DNA of 64,000 nucleotides from Acidovorax sp. NB1 (GCF_005405905.1 NZ_BJHU01000025.1:186001-250000); one strand, 5' to 3'; counted from the first letter of the stretch, positions 34,885 through 43,888 are shown. Numbers and translations: made by a program. The notes: generated by a model from the letters alone, not told the origin.

Positions 34885-36972
34885 AACCCGCTCAGCCGCA
34901 AACGCCACATACCAGTCCAGACACCCCGGGTTGGCCATCGCGTCCTTGTTCACCACCTTCTCGATGGGCTGGCCCAGCAGCAGCTTCTTGATGGGCAGCT
35001 CCTGCTTTTTGCCGCTCAGGGTGCGCGGCACCTCGGCCACGGCAAAGATGTCGTCCGGCACAAAACGTGGGCTCAGCGCCGTGCGCACGGCGCCGTTGAT
35101 GCGCGCGCGCAATGCGTCGTCGAGCGCATAGCCAGGGCGCAGCACCACAAAGAGCGGCATGTAGCTCTCGCGGCCCAGGTATTCCAGGTCCACCACCAGG
35201 CTGTCAAGCACTTCGGGCAAGGCCTCCACCGCGCTGTAAATCTCGCTCGTGCCCATGCGCAGGCCGTGGCGGTTGATGGTGGCGTCAGAGCGGCCATAGA
35301 TCACGCAGCCGCCGTTGGCGCCGATCTTGAGCCAGTCGCCATGGCGCCACACCGCGCCCATGCTCGCGGGGCCGTCGCCACCGCCGGGCTGGCGGCCGTG
35401 GCCTGCGGGGTACATGTCGAAGTAGCTCGACAGGTAGCGGCTGCCGTCCTTGTCGCCCCACAGGTACAGCGGCATCGACGGAATCGGCTGCGCACACACC
35501 AGCTCGCCCACCGCATCCTGCACCGGGCGGCCCTCGGCGTCCCATGATTCCACGGCCGCGCCCAGCATGCGGCATTGCATCTCGCCCGGCACCTGCGGCA
35601 TCTCGCGGTTGCCGCCGATGAAGGCGCCGCAAAAGTCGGTGCCACCCGAGATGTTGTTCCACCAGATGTCATGCGTGCCGATGGCCTCGAACTGCGCCGT
35701 GCCCCATTGCTGCACCTCGGGCGACAGCGGCGAGCCGGTAGTACCCAGCGCACGAATGCGCGTCAGGTCGCCGTAGTCGGCCAGCGTGATGCCCGCCTTC
35801 ATGCAGTTGGCAAAAAACGCCGCGCCCGCCCCGAAAAAGGTCACGCCCGTTTCGGCCGCAAAGCGCCACAGCACGCCCCAGTCTGGGTGGTCCTTGCTGC
35901 CGCCGGGGTTGCCGTCGTAGATCACGCAGGTGGTGCCCGACAGCAAACCCGAGAGCTGCGCGTTCCACATCACCCAGCCGGTGGAGCTGTACCAGTGGTA
36001 GCGCTCGCCAAAGCTGTTGGCCTCGTAGCTGCAGCCGATGTCGTTGTGCAGCACCTTGAGCTGCAGCGCCACCAGCACCGTGCCGCCGTGGCCGTGCACG
36101 ATGGGCTTGGGCAGGCCGGTGGTGCCGCTGGAATAGACGATCCACAGCGGGTGGTCGAACGGGAGCCACATCGGCTCGAAAGCCGCCGTTTCAGCATCAT
36201 TTTGGGCGGTAGCGCTAGTCCAGCTTGCCCAACCAGCTATCGAAACAGAAGCATCCAGATTGCCCAGCAGCACCGCGTGCTGCACGCTGGGCAGGGACTC
36301 GCGCAGCTCGGCCAGCACGGGGCGGCGGTCGTGGTCGCGCCCGCCATAACTCACACCATCCACACCGATCAGCACCTTGGGTTCGATCTGGCGGAAGCGG
36401 TCGAGCACCGCGTGCGTGCCCATGTCGGGCGCGCAGATGCTCCACACGCCGCCGATGCTCACCGTGGCCAAAAAGGCAATCATGGCTTCGGGCACGTTGG
36501 GCAGGTAGGCGGCCACGCGGTCGCCGGGCACTACGCCCTGGGCCTTGAGGTGCAGCGCCAGCGACGCCACCTGGCGGCGCAGCTCGGGCCAGTTCAGTTC
36601 GCGGTGCTGGCCTTTTTCGTTGCGGCTGATGATGGCGGGCAGGCCTGCGGCGTGGGCCGCATCCACATGCCGTAGCGCTTGGCGTGCGTAATTGACCTGG
36701 GCGCCGGGAAACCATTGCGCGCCCGGCATGGTGTTCTTCGCCAGCACGGCCGTGTGGGGCGTGGGCGATTCCAGCTTGAAATAGTCCCACACGCTTTGCC
36801 AGAACGCATCCAGCTCGGTGGTGGACCAGCGCCACAGCGCGTCGTAGCTGTCGAACTGCAGGCCACGCTGGTCGCGCAGCCAGTTCTGGTACAGGCGGAT
36901 CTGGGGGATGTAAGGGGGCTGGGGGCCCGCCGCCGGTGTGCCGGGGCGGTGCAATTGGGTGTTTGTCTCCAT
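34864..36972 (-). CDS. Acetoacetate-CoA ligase (acetoacetyl-CoA synthetase)
   Basis: 702 residues, ANL superfamily, activating acetoacetate to acetoacetyl-CoA for ketone-body or PHB-linked metabolism. The ATP motif is VYSSGTTGLPKPIVHGHGG, then GGTDFCGAF, and the C-terminal catalytic lysine in GKKQELPIKKLLLG. Family members are about 650-680 residues. The excess includes an in-frame insertion at about residues 243-261 (VSIAGWASWTSATAQNDAE), which is a translated AT-rich repeat, and a tail ending EKLQNP that is encoded by a second copy. The ATG at 36972 (METNTQLHRP) is preferred over the long upstream frame. Confidence 0.9.
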   Translation of the reverse strand: METNTQLHRPGTPAAGPQPPYIPQIRLYQNWLRDQRGLQFDSYDALWRWSTTELDAFWQSVWDYFKLESPTPHTAVLAKNTMPGAQWFPGAQVNYARQALRHVDAAHAAGLPAIISRNEKGQHRELNWPELRRQVASLALHLKAQGVVPGDRVAAYLPNVPEAMIAFLATVSIGGVWSICAPDMGTHAVLDRFRQIEPKVLIGVDGVSYGGRDHDRRPVLAELRESLPSVQHAVLLGNLDASVSIAGWASWTSATAQNDAETAAFEPMWLPFDHPLWIVYSSGTTGLPKPIVHGHGGTVLVALQLKVLHNDIGCSYEANSFGERYHWYSSTGWVMWNAQLSGLLSGTTCVIYDGNPGGSKDHPDWGVLWRFAAETGVTFFGAGAAFFANCMKAGITLADYGDLTRIRALGTTGSPLSPEVQQWGTAQFEAIGTHDIWWNNISGGTDFCGAFIGGNREMPQVPGEMQCRMLGAAVESWDAEGRPVQDAVGELVCAQPIPSMPLYLWGDKDGSRYLSSYFDMYPAGHGRQPGGGDGPASMGAVWRHGDWLKIGANGGCVIYGRSDATINRHGLRMGTSEIYSAVEALPEVLDSLVVDLEYLGRESYMPLFVVLRPGYALDDALRARINGAVRTALSPRFVPDDIFAVAEVPRTLSGKKQELPIKKLLLGQPIEKVVNKDAMANPGCLDWYVAFAAERVEKLQNP
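36196..36252 (-). repeat. TTGATAGCT-family repeat inside the acetoacetyl-CoA synthetase gene (copy 6)
   Basis: Minus-strand reading TTTCGATAGCTGGTTGGGCA, then GCTGGACTAGCGCTACCGCC and CAAAATGATG. The layout matches the intergenic copies, and it stays in frame between a conserved loop (AVLLGNL) and the ATP-binding region. Confidence 0.68.
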
Positions 36973-37098
36973 GCCCGGCAAGGTAGCAGTGCCCACCGCA
37001 AAAAGCCATCTTTGGCAGTCATGTGTTTGACAGACGGGCACGCAGGCCACGGATCTGGTCCGCCGGATGGCCTGAAAAATTACAAGGATTAACAAATT

Positions 37099-37113
37099 TA
37101 GGGGCAGCCCCTA
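37099..37113. promoter_or_regulatory. Perfect 15-bp palindrome upstream of the beta-helix lipoprotein
   Basis: TAGGGGC-A-GCCCCTA lies in the 268-bp gap between the divergent acetoacetyl-CoA synthetase and lipoprotein genes, next to an AT-rich stretch. It resembles an operator; the binding protein is unknown. Confidence 0.45.
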
Positions 37114-37240
37114 TCACGTACGACGTCTGACCACTCCAGAATCCGCGGCCAGAGAGGGGGTCGCACCGCTGCGGCAGCCTACACAACGCCCCGGCGCCCA
37201 GCCGGGCCACAACACCACAGACCCGAAGGATCTGCGCGCG

Positions 37241-39352
37241 ATGCTGCCTCACACTTTGCCCCACCCCGCACCCCCATGGGCGCCGGGCCCCCAACAACGC
37301 GTGGCACAAGCGCTGGCGGCCTGGACGCTCGCGGCGGGGCTGGCCGCCTGCGGTGGCTCGGACAACCCGGCCGCACCTGTGGCCACCCCGGCGGCGCCCG
37401 CGCCTGCCACCGTGTTGCCTGCGGCCCCTGCGCCAGGCCCGGCCCCCACACCGATCCCCCTGCCCTTGCCCAGCCCCACCCCGGCGCCCGGTCCGGCCGT
37501 GCCCCCGGCGCCAACGCCTGCACCGACGCCCGCTCCAGCACCAATACCGGCCCCTGCACCGACACCGGCCCCAGCTCCCACACCAGCGCCAGCACCCGCC
37601 AGCCCGGTCGCCCTGAACCTGCGCGTCCAGGGGCTGGGCCTGGGTGCCACGGTCAGGCTGGGGCATGGCTCGGCCGTGCTGGACGCCACGCTCAACCAGC
37701 CCTATCGGTTTGCCCCCCAGGTGGCGGCCGGTGCGGCGCTGGACCTGCGGGTGTTGGCCCAGCCAGCAGGCCAGTCGTGCGCCGTGGCGGGCACAGCGCC
37801 TGCCACGGTGCCCGCCGATGGGGCGCCCGTGTTTGTGCGCTGCGCATTCACCCCCGGCGCCCCTGTCACCCTGCCCGACACACAGCCCAACGCCCCGCTG
37901 GCCGTGTCGTTTGGCCTGCGCGACATCGCCCACCCCGGCATGGCCTATGAAAGCCGTCCCGGTGTGGTGGGGGGCATTTTTCCGTACACGTTCCGCATCA
38001 AGAGCCTCACGCTGGGCGGCGTGGCGCAGGCCACGGCGGGCTTGTCGGTGGACTGGCGGCGGGGCACCGTGCGCTTCACGCCCGCAAGCGAAGGCAGCTA
38101 TGTGCTGACGCTGGAAGTGCGCGACAGCGGCACCGCGCAAAAGTCGCTGGAGCAGAGCTTCACGATCCAGTCCGCCGCAGCGCGTTTCCTGTTTGTTGCC
38201 ACCGATGGTGCCGACGCACCGGGGCGCGGCACCCTGGCCGCCCCCTACAAAACCCTGGCCTATGCGCTGGCCCAGTCGGGGCCGCAGCACGCCATCGTGC
38301 TGCGCAAGGGCACCTATCTGCCCGGCACCCTCCGGGTGCTGGACAACAAGGCCAAGCAGTTTTTGGCCTACCCCGACGAGGTGGTGACGCTGGGCTTTGG
38401 CGGCGGCAGCCATATCAGCGTCAGCAGCAGCACAGCCCCGGCCGCGCGTTTTGAAGGTTTCGACATCACGGGCGTGAGGCAGTGGGGCATCGTGAGCGAC
38501 CCCAGCCGGGCCGGGCTGGTGGTGCGCCATGTGCGTTTTCTGGACGGCGAGGCCACCAACAACAGCGAGAACCCCGCCTTCATCCACGGTTGGGGGGACA
38601 CCGGCCCGGCCTGGCGGCACCAGTTCCTCATCCAGGACAACGACTTTGGCACCTATGTGGGCAACGGCTACGCCACCACCCTGTTCGATGCCGGCCACTC
38701 GCTGATCGAGAACAACCAGCTGAACCTGGGCAAGGTCAACGGCGGCTTTCACGACAAGGACAACGCGCAGCACAACACCTACCGCGAGAACTACATCGTC
38801 TTCTCCGACGCCCACCGCACCGCCATGGGCATACAGATTTCTGCCCAGGACAACTCGGCCAACGTGCACATCCACCACAACCTGCTGATCAACAGCGGCA
38901 TCCACCTGGGCGTGCAGTGCTTCCAGACCACCTGCTCCATGCGCGACCACGATGTGCACCACAACACGGTCGTCAAACACCGCATCGGCCTGGGCTGGGG
39001 CCCCTTCAACCCCACAAGCTACGGCACACGCATCAGCCACAACATCATCAGCAACGGCAGCCTGAGCCCCTATGGTGGCCTCTCCTGCCAGAGCCGCCCT
39101 TCAAGCATGGCCACCAAAATGGCCGCAGAAGGCAACCTGATCGAGAGCACCCACGCGCTGGCGTTCAAGGACAGCGAGTGCACAGGCAACGACATGGCCT
39201 GGTCCGTGTGGCAAAGCACCTATGGCTTTGACACGACGGCCTCCGGCAGTGCGGTTTCGACAACCGCCAGCGCACTCACCGGCATTGGCCCCGCCACGGG
39301 CCTGTCCAGCGGGGATGTCCGGCGCACGCACCGGGGGCACCAGTACCCCTGA
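37241..39352 (+). CDS. Secreted lipoprotein with a right-handed beta-helix domain
   Basis: 703 residues. The signal peptide ends in a lipobox (GLAACGG, about residue 35), so it should be lipid-anchored. A proline/alanine/threonine linker follows (about 40-125, PAPTPAPAP-type repeats), then an Ig-like stretch (to about 310), and a C-terminal parallel beta-helix (about 320-690) with repeated right-handed coil elements such as FEGFDITGV, LIENNQLNLG and VHIHHNLLINSG. The helix fold is shared with pectate lyases and other polysaccharide-active proteins, but the catalytic residues cannot be assigned. It could bind or cut a surface polysaccharide. Confidence 0.85.
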   Translation: MLPHTLPHPAPPWAPGPQQRVAQALAAWTLAAGLAACGGSDNPAAPVATPAAPAPATVLPAAPAPGPAPTPIPLPLPSPTPAPGPAVPPAPTPAPTPAPAPIPAPAPTPAPAPTPAPAPASPVALNLRVQGLGLGATVRLGHGSAVLDATLNQPYRFAPQVAAGAALDLRVLAQPAGQSCAVAGTAPATVPADGAPVFVRCAFTPGAPVTLPDTQPNAPLAVSFGLRDIAHPGMAYESRPGVVGGIFPYTFRIKSLTLGGVAQATAGLSVDWRRGTVRFTPASEGSYVLTLEVRDSGTAQKSLEQSFTIQSAAARFLFVATDGADAPGRGTLAAPYKTLAYALAQSGPQHAIVLRKGTYLPGTLRVLDNKAKQFLAYPDEVVTLGFGGGSHISVSSSTAPAARFEGFDITGVRQWGIVSDPSRAGLVVRHVRFLDGEATNNSENPAFIHGWGDTGPAWRHQFLIQDNDFGTYVGNGYATTLFDAGHSLIENNQLNLGKVNGGFHDKDNAQHNTYRENYIVFSDAHRTAMGIQISAQDNSANVHIHHNLLINSGIHLGVQCFQTTCSMRDHDVHHNTVVKHRIGLGWGPFNPTSYGTRISHNIISNGSLSPYGGLSCQSRPSSMATKMAAEGNLIESTHALAFKDSECTGNDMAWSVWQSTYGFDTTASGSAVSTTASALTGIGPATGLSSGDVRRTHRGHQYP

Positions 39353-39398
39353 AGACCTGCTCAGGCGCATGACCTGCCTGGCAACGGTGTCTTTTGCA

Positions 39399-39418
39399 TT
39401 TAGCACAGTTGTGCTAAA
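39399..39418. promoter_or_regulatory. Operator upstream of the TetR gene
   Basis: TTTAGCACAGTTGTGCTAAA is a nearly perfect 20-bp palindrome with nine-base arms, ending ten bases before the TetR start codon. A related palindrome lies upstream of the next gene (40087-40104). Both are good candidates for binding by the TetR protein itself. Confidence 0.7.
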
Positions 39419-39427
39419 TTTCGCCCC

Positions 39428-40039
39428 ATGGACGCCAAAACCCAAAAAGCCGAGCTCACCCGCGCCGCCATCGTCGGCGCGGCGCTGGACCTGGCTGCGG
39501 CCGAGGGGCTGGAGTCGATCACGCTGCAGGCCGTGGCCGACCGGGTGGGCCTGTCCAAGAGCGGCGTGTTCTCACGTGCCGGCTCGCGCGAGGCGCTGCA
39601 GAAGGCGGTGATCGAGGAGTTTGGCCGCCGCTTTCTGGCCGACGTGTTTGTGCCCGCCATGCAGCACCCCAAGGGCCTGCCGCGTCTGCAGGAGATCATG
39701 CGCCGCTGGATTGCCCGCACGCGCGACGTGGAGGCCTTCACCGGCTGCATCTACACCGCAGGCGCCTTCGAGCTGGACGACCGCGAGGGTGAGCTGCGCG
39801 ACCTGCTGCACTCTGAAATCACCCGCTGGCGCGCTGCCTTGCGCCGCACGGTGCTGCAGGCCATCGAGGCCGGGCACCTGGCGGCCGACACCCCGCCCGA
39901 TCAGCTGGTGGGCGAGATTTATTCCCTGATCATGGGCCTGTTGCACGACGTTCGCTTCCTGCGCGATCCGCAGGCAGTGGCACGCACCGAGGCGTCCTGG
40001 GCGCGCCTCGTCAAGAGTTACCTCCCCTCCCCCGCCTGA
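39428..40039 (+). CDS. TetR-family regulator
   Basis: 203 residues. The helix-turn-helix is ITLQAVADRVGLSKSGVFSRAGSREALQKAVIEEF, with an unusual FSRAGSRE in place of the common YYHFxSKE. The C-terminal domain resembles the YfiR/TetR_C_33 type. Its promoter and the following gene's leader carry related palindromes, so it probably represses itself and the downstream hydrolase unit. Confidence 0.92.
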   Translation: MDAKTQKAELTRAAIVGAALDLAAAEGLESITLQAVADRVGLSKSGVFSRAGSREALQKAVIEEFGRRFLADVFVPAMQHPKGLPRLQEIMRRWIARTRDVEAFTGCIYTAGAFELDDREGELRDLLHSEITRWRAALRRTVLQAIEAGHLAADTPPDQLVGEIYSLIMGLLHDVRFLRDPQAVARTEASWARLVKSYLPSPA

Positions 40040-40086
40040 GACGCGGTGGTGTGCCATGGAGACCTCTTGTTTTTTTATGCCTCAAT

Positions 40087-40104
40087 TTCGCACAACCGTG
40101 CGAA
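40087..40104. promoter_or_regulatory. Second TetR-type operator, before the small ORF and hydrolase
   Basis: TTCGCACAACCGTGCGAA has seven-base arms and shares the TT-x-GCAC half-site of the palindrome at 39399. It lies 14 bp upstream of a small ORF whose ribosome-binding site (AAGGAAA) follows at once, so binding should block transcription of that ORF and the hydrolase gene. Confidence 0.65.
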
Positions 40105-40117
40105 GAAAGGAAACACC

Positions 40118-40231
40118 ATGTTGATCATCCTGGGCATTGCCGTCATCGCGGCCGCAGCGGGCGCCTTCCGGGCGCTGCGCAGCACCCTCACCAGTCTCCC
40201 GCGCAGCAACCGGGACTGGATCTTTTACTGA
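40118..40231 (+). CDS. 37-residue membrane-associated protein
   Basis: MLIILGIAVIAAAAGAFRAL followed by a basic stretch and RDWIFY. One hydrophobic helix at the N-terminus, then an amphipathic tail. GAAAGGAAA gives a strong ribosome-binding site. It lies between the TetR and hydrolase genes behind the second operator, so it is probably part of the same regulated unit. Function unknown. Confidence 0.6.
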   Translation: MLIILGIAVIAAAAGAFRALRSTLTSLPRSNRDWIFY

Positions 40232-40277
40232 GCCGCGCACCGCGCCCGCCCCACTCCATCCCTTCAGGAGCCCCACC

Positions 40278-41180
40278 ATGACTGCCTCCTCGTCCTCCTC
40301 CACCGCGCTGCAGGCCACCGCTGGCTACTACGGCGAACACCCCGGCATGCGCCTTGTGCGCCTGGCGCTGGGCACCACCGAGCGCCTATGGCCCGCGCTG
40401 GCTGTGCGTGCAGCCTCGCGCCTCTTTGGCACGCCCCTGCCCTTGCGCGCCCCCGGCCGCCATGCCATGCCGCCCGGCCACTGGCGCACAGAGCGCCTGG
40501 CGTTTGAAGACGCCGAGATCACGCTCTATCTGCCCCAGGCCCAGCCCCACGGCCCCACCGTGCTGTTGCTGCACGGCTGGGGCGGCCACGCGCGCCAGAT
40601 GCTGCCGCTGGCCGACACCCTGGCCGCGCGCGGACTGCGCCCGGTGCTGGTGGACCTGCCTGCACACGGCGGCAGCCGGGGCCGCGTGAGCAACCTGCCG
40701 CAGTTCGCCCGCGCCATCGAATACACCACGGCCCGCCTGCATGCGCAGGACTCGGCGCCCCACGCCGTGGTGGCGCATTCGCTGGCAGCCAACGCAGCAG
40801 CGCACGCAGCCAGCCGGGGCCTGGCCACCGGGCGCCTGGTGCTGCTGGCGCCGCCCGCTTCGCCGCACGAATACACGCGCCTGTTCGCGCAGGTGTTCGG
40901 CCTGTCCGAGCGCACGCGTTCTGCCATGCAGCGGCGCATCGAAGCGCGCGAGGGCATCCTGATGCGCCAGTTCGAACCCCCGGCCGTGGGCCCGCGCATC
41001 GCCCTGCCCACGCTGGTGGTGCACGACCGGGGCGACCGCATCAACCGCTTTGCCGACGGCGAGGCCTACCGCGACCACATCGCGGGCGCCACGCTGCTGG
41101 CCACCGAGGGGCTGGGCCATCGCAAGATCCTGCAGCAGGCCGAGGTGCTGCAGGCGGTGGCGGACTTTGTGGCCGCATAG
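40278..41180 (+). CDS. Alpha/beta hydrolase
   Basis: 300 residues. The oxyanion region is LLLHGWGGHARQM, the nucleophile elbow is VAHSLAANAA (a GxSxG variant with A-H-S-L-A), the acid in VVHDRGDRINRFADGE and the histidine in LGHRKILQQ. The N-terminal 80 residues form an extra segment with no obvious signal peptide. The start at 40278 has AGGAG upstream. It is the last gene of the TetR-controlled unit; the substrate is unknown. Confidence 0.88.
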   Translation: MTASSSSSTALQATAGYYGEHPGMRLVRLALGTTERLWPALAVRAASRLFGTPLPLRAPGRHAMPPGHWRTERLAFEDAEITLYLPQAQPHGPTVLLLHGWGGHARQMLPLADTLAARGLRPVLVDLPAHGGSRGRVSNLPQFARAIEYTTARLHAQDSAPHAVVAHSLAANAAAHAASRGLATGRLVLLAPPASPHEYTRLFAQVFGLSERTRSAMQRRIEAREGILMRQFEPPAVGPRIALPTLVVHDRGDRINRFADGEAYRDHIAGATLLATEGLGHRKILQQAEVLQAVADFVAA

Positions 41181-41723
41181 CGCCCGCCGCACCAGCGTTT
41201 GCAACAGCGCCCGCAAACGCTGGCCCGGCGCCCTCACACCGCCCACAACCCCTGGCTTGACTGCGGTATTGCCGGTGCCGTAGCGCAGCCATTGCCTACA
41301 CTGGCGCCCTTTTTCCCTTTTGCGCCAACCCTCTGGTGCCGTCCACGGACGGTGCCGCGCAAATGCCCTGCCTTGCCGCGCCGCTGGTTCCCACGCGCGC
41401 ATCGGCTCCGGGCCCGGCCCTCTCTTCATCGTTGCGATGCGGCGTTCCGGCAAGCCACCCCTGCGGGTGTGCCTGCCATCCGCCAGGCCGGCCCGTCTTT
41501 CCTTCCGAGATGCGCAGCAGCCGCTGCGGTCGGCACCTGCACGTATGCGCTTTGTTCGTGCATGGCGCACGGGTGCCGCATAAGCCTTGACCGCCCAGCG
41601 CGCACGGTGGCACGCTGCTGCAGCGCCGATGTGGCATGCCGCCCCCTGCACGCCGCAAGCCAGGCCAAGCCCGGCGCACGGCCCGCGCATCTCCTTGTCG
41701 ATTCAGCAGAAGAAAGGTGATCC
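41181..41723. other. Non-coding stretch before the BCCT gene
   Basis: This 543-bp stretch begins with an 11-base perfect inverted repeat, CCAGCGTTTGC (41192-41202) and GCAAACGCTGG (41213-41223), which may end the hydrolase transcript although no T-run follows. The rest is high-GC with only frame-shadow ORFs, none with a good ribosome-binding site or recognisable content. It presumably holds the promoter of the BCCT gene; I could not define it. Confidence 0.5.
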
Positions 41724-43259
41724 ATGGAACTTCTTATCTCGGCGGGGCTGATCCTCGCCATCGTGCTCTGGGGCGTGGCGGCGCCGGACTCGCTCGGCGC
41801 CGTGTTCGACACGGCCCTGGCGGCCATCACACGCAACTTCGGCTGGTTCTACCTGTGGGTGGTGCTGGGCTTGGTGGTGATGGCGCTCATCCTGGCCTTC
41901 AGCCGCTATGGCGACCTGAAGCTGGGCCAGGAGGACGACGAGCCCGAGTTCTCCATCGGCGCATGGTTTGCCATGCTGTTTGCAGCGGGCATGGGCATCG
42001 GCCTGGTGTTCTGGGGTGTGGCCGAGCCCATCTCGCACTACGGCACGCCGCCGCCGGGCATCGCGCCGAACACGCCCGAGGCCGCCAACGCGGCCATGCG
42101 CTACAGCTTCTTCCACTGGGGGCTGCACCCCTGGGCGGTGTACAGCATCGTCGCGTTGGCGATCGCATTCTTCCAGTTCCGCCGGGGCGGCTCGGCGCTG
42201 GTCAGCACGGCGGTGATGGCGCTGCCCTGGGCGCCGCTGCAGCGCATCGGGCCCGTAGTGAACATCCTCGCGGTGATCGCCACGGCCTTTGGCGTGGCCG
42301 CCTCGCTGGGCATGGGTGCGCTGCAGATCAACAGCGGCCTGGCAGCCACGATGGGTGTGCCCGTGAACGAAGCCTGGCAGGTGGGCATCATCGTGGTGAC
42401 CACGGTGCTGTTCCTCACCTCGGCCGTGTCGGGCGTGGCGCGCGGTATCAAGTGGCTGTCCACTTTCAACCTGGTCATGGCCGCACTGCTGGCGCTGGCG
42501 GTGTTCGTGCTGGGGCCCACGGTGATCATCATCGACAGCTTCACCAACACGCTGGGCAGCTACCTGAGCGAGTTCGTGCGCATGAGCCTGCGCATGACGC
42601 CGTTCCGCGACAGCGGCTGGGTGAGCGGCTGGACGGTGTTTTACTGGGCCTGGTGGGTGAGCTGGTCGCCTTTCGTGGGTCTTTTCATCGCACGCGTCTC
42701 GCGGGGTCGCACGATTCGCGAATTCATCCTGGGCACCGTGCTGGCGCCCACGCTGGCCGCGTTTGTATGGTTCTCGGTGTTCGGCGGTACGGCGCTGCAC
42801 CTGGAGATCATGCAGGGCGTGCCTCTGTCGGAAGCCGTCAAGGCCGATGTGTCCACCGCACTGTTTGCCATGTTCAACGCGCTGCCATGGGGTGCCGTGA
42901 TGTCGTTCGTGGCCACCGTGCTGGTGCTGGTGTTCTTTGTCACCTCGGGCGACTCGGCCACGCTGGTGCTGGGCATGATGAGCACCGGCGGCAATGAGAA
43001 CCCGTCGGCGCGCGTCAAGATCACCTGGGGCGTGCTGGTGTCGGGCATCGCCATCAGCCTGCTGCTGGCCGGTGGCGTGAAGGCGGTGCAGACCGCCACC
43101 ATCGTGTTCGCGCTGCCGTTCACCGCCGTCATCCTGCTGATGGCGCTGGCACTGTGGCGCGGCGTGAAAGCCGACTGGGAAGCCGACGACCGCCGCGACC
43201 GCGCCCTGCGCCGCCGCCTGCGCGAAATGGCGGGCCCGGCCACGCCGCCGCAGCCGTAG
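41724..43259 (+). CDS. BCCT-family betaine/choline/carnitine transporter
   Basis: 511 residues with twelve membrane helices. The family signatures are MGIGLVFWGVAEPISHY and the tryptophan-rich TM8 region WTVFYWAWWVSWSPFVGLFIARVSRGRTIREF. BCCT carriers take up quaternary ammonium compounds such as glycine betaine with Na+ or H+, usually for osmoprotection. The C-terminus is highly charged (DDRRDRALRRRLREM). GAAAGGTGA precedes the ATG. It is 543 bp from the upstream hydrolase, so it is a separate unit. Confidence 0.92.
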   Translation: MELLISAGLILAIVLWGVAAPDSLGAVFDTALAAITRNFGWFYLWVVLGLVVMALILAFSRYGDLKLGQEDDEPEFSIGAWFAMLFAAGMGIGLVFWGVAEPISHYGTPPPGIAPNTPEAANAAMRYSFFHWGLHPWAVYSIVALAIAFFQFRRGGSALVSTAVMALPWAPLQRIGPVVNILAVIATAFGVAASLGMGALQINSGLAATMGVPVNEAWQVGIIVVTTVLFLTSAVSGVARGIKWLSTFNLVMAALLALAVFVLGPTVIIIDSFTNTLGSYLSEFVRMSLRMTPFRDSGWVSGWTVFYWAWWVSWSPFVGLFIARVSRGRTIREFILGTVLAPTLAAFVWFSVFGGTALHLEIMQGVPLSEAVKADVSTALFAMFNALPWGAVMSFVATVLVLVFFVTSGDSATLVLGMMSTGGNENPSARVKITWGVLVSGIAISLLLAGGVKAVQTATIVFALPFTAVILLMALALWRGVKADWEADDRRDRALRRRLREMAGPATPPQP

Positions 43260-43376
43260 CCCGGCGCCATGGGCGCGAGGGGCGGGGTGCATGCGTCTAT
43301 CATCCGCAGCCACACCCGCCCCAGCGTCCTTCTGTCTCATCTTCTTGCTTCGCGGCTGATACCGGTACCGACTCCC

Positions 43377-43808
43377 ATGCCCCTGCTCATGTCCGCCTGG
43401 CCCGCCGTGGTCCTTGTGCTGCCCGCCCTGGTGCTGGTGTCGGCCATTGTTTTTCTGGCCAAGGGCAACCGCCGGGCCTTTGCGCAGCTGCTGGCGCTGG
43501 CGGCGTGTTTCCTGATCGGCGCGCTGCTGATGGAGTTTTTCACCTTCATGGGCGCGCTCATGGCGCGCGCGGGAAGCCAGCACACCACGCCCGAGGTGGG
43601 AACAGGCACGCGCCAGCTGCTGGCGACCATTGCCAACCCCCGCTCCATCGCCGCACCGCCGCTGTCGCTGGCGGCCTTTGCCGCGTACAGCATCCCCGCG
43701 TCTTACCTGTGGCTGCTGGTGACCTGGGGGCTGCACCTGCGTGGCAAGAAGCCGGGCACAGCCAAGAAGAAACCGGCCAAGAGCACACGCAAGGCCGCCA
43801 AGGACTGA
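43377..43808 (+). CDS. Membrane protein with a lysine-rich tail
   Basis: 143 residues. Three hydrophobic helices (WPAVVLVLPALVLVSAIVFLA, AFAQLLALAACFLIGALLMEF, LAAFAAYSIPASYLWLLVTWGL) and a basic tail, GKKPGTAKKKPAKSTRKAAKD. Function unknown. An earlier in-frame ATG at 43269 would add 36 residues of uncertain coding character. Lies 117 bp behind the BCCT gene. Confidence 0.65.
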   Translation: MPLLMSAWPAVVLVLPALVLVSAIVFLAKGNRRAFAQLLALAACFLIGALLMEFFTFMGALMARAGSQHTTPEVGTGTRQLLATIANPRSIAAPPLSLAAFAAYSIPASYLWLLVTWGLHLRGKKPGTAKKKPAKSTRKAAKD

Positions 43809-43888
43809 ACGCCTGCGGGACCGTGGCAAGGGAAATCAGCCCACTGTGTGCAGCACGTGGTCTGGGGTCAGAAGTTTGAAGTTTGAAG

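Noticed and set aside
37500..37600. Possible tandem DNA repeat or CRISPR-like array in the beta-helix gene
   Set aside because: The repeated CCNGCNCC pattern is the coding of a proline/alanine linker, with irregular units and no spacers. No CRISPR array was seen anywhere in the window.
41199..41720. Several ORFs of 80-170 codons before the BCCT gene
   Set aside because: They overlap each other on both strands, lack ribosome-binding sites and have arginine/proline-rich compositions typical of non-coding high-GC DNA.
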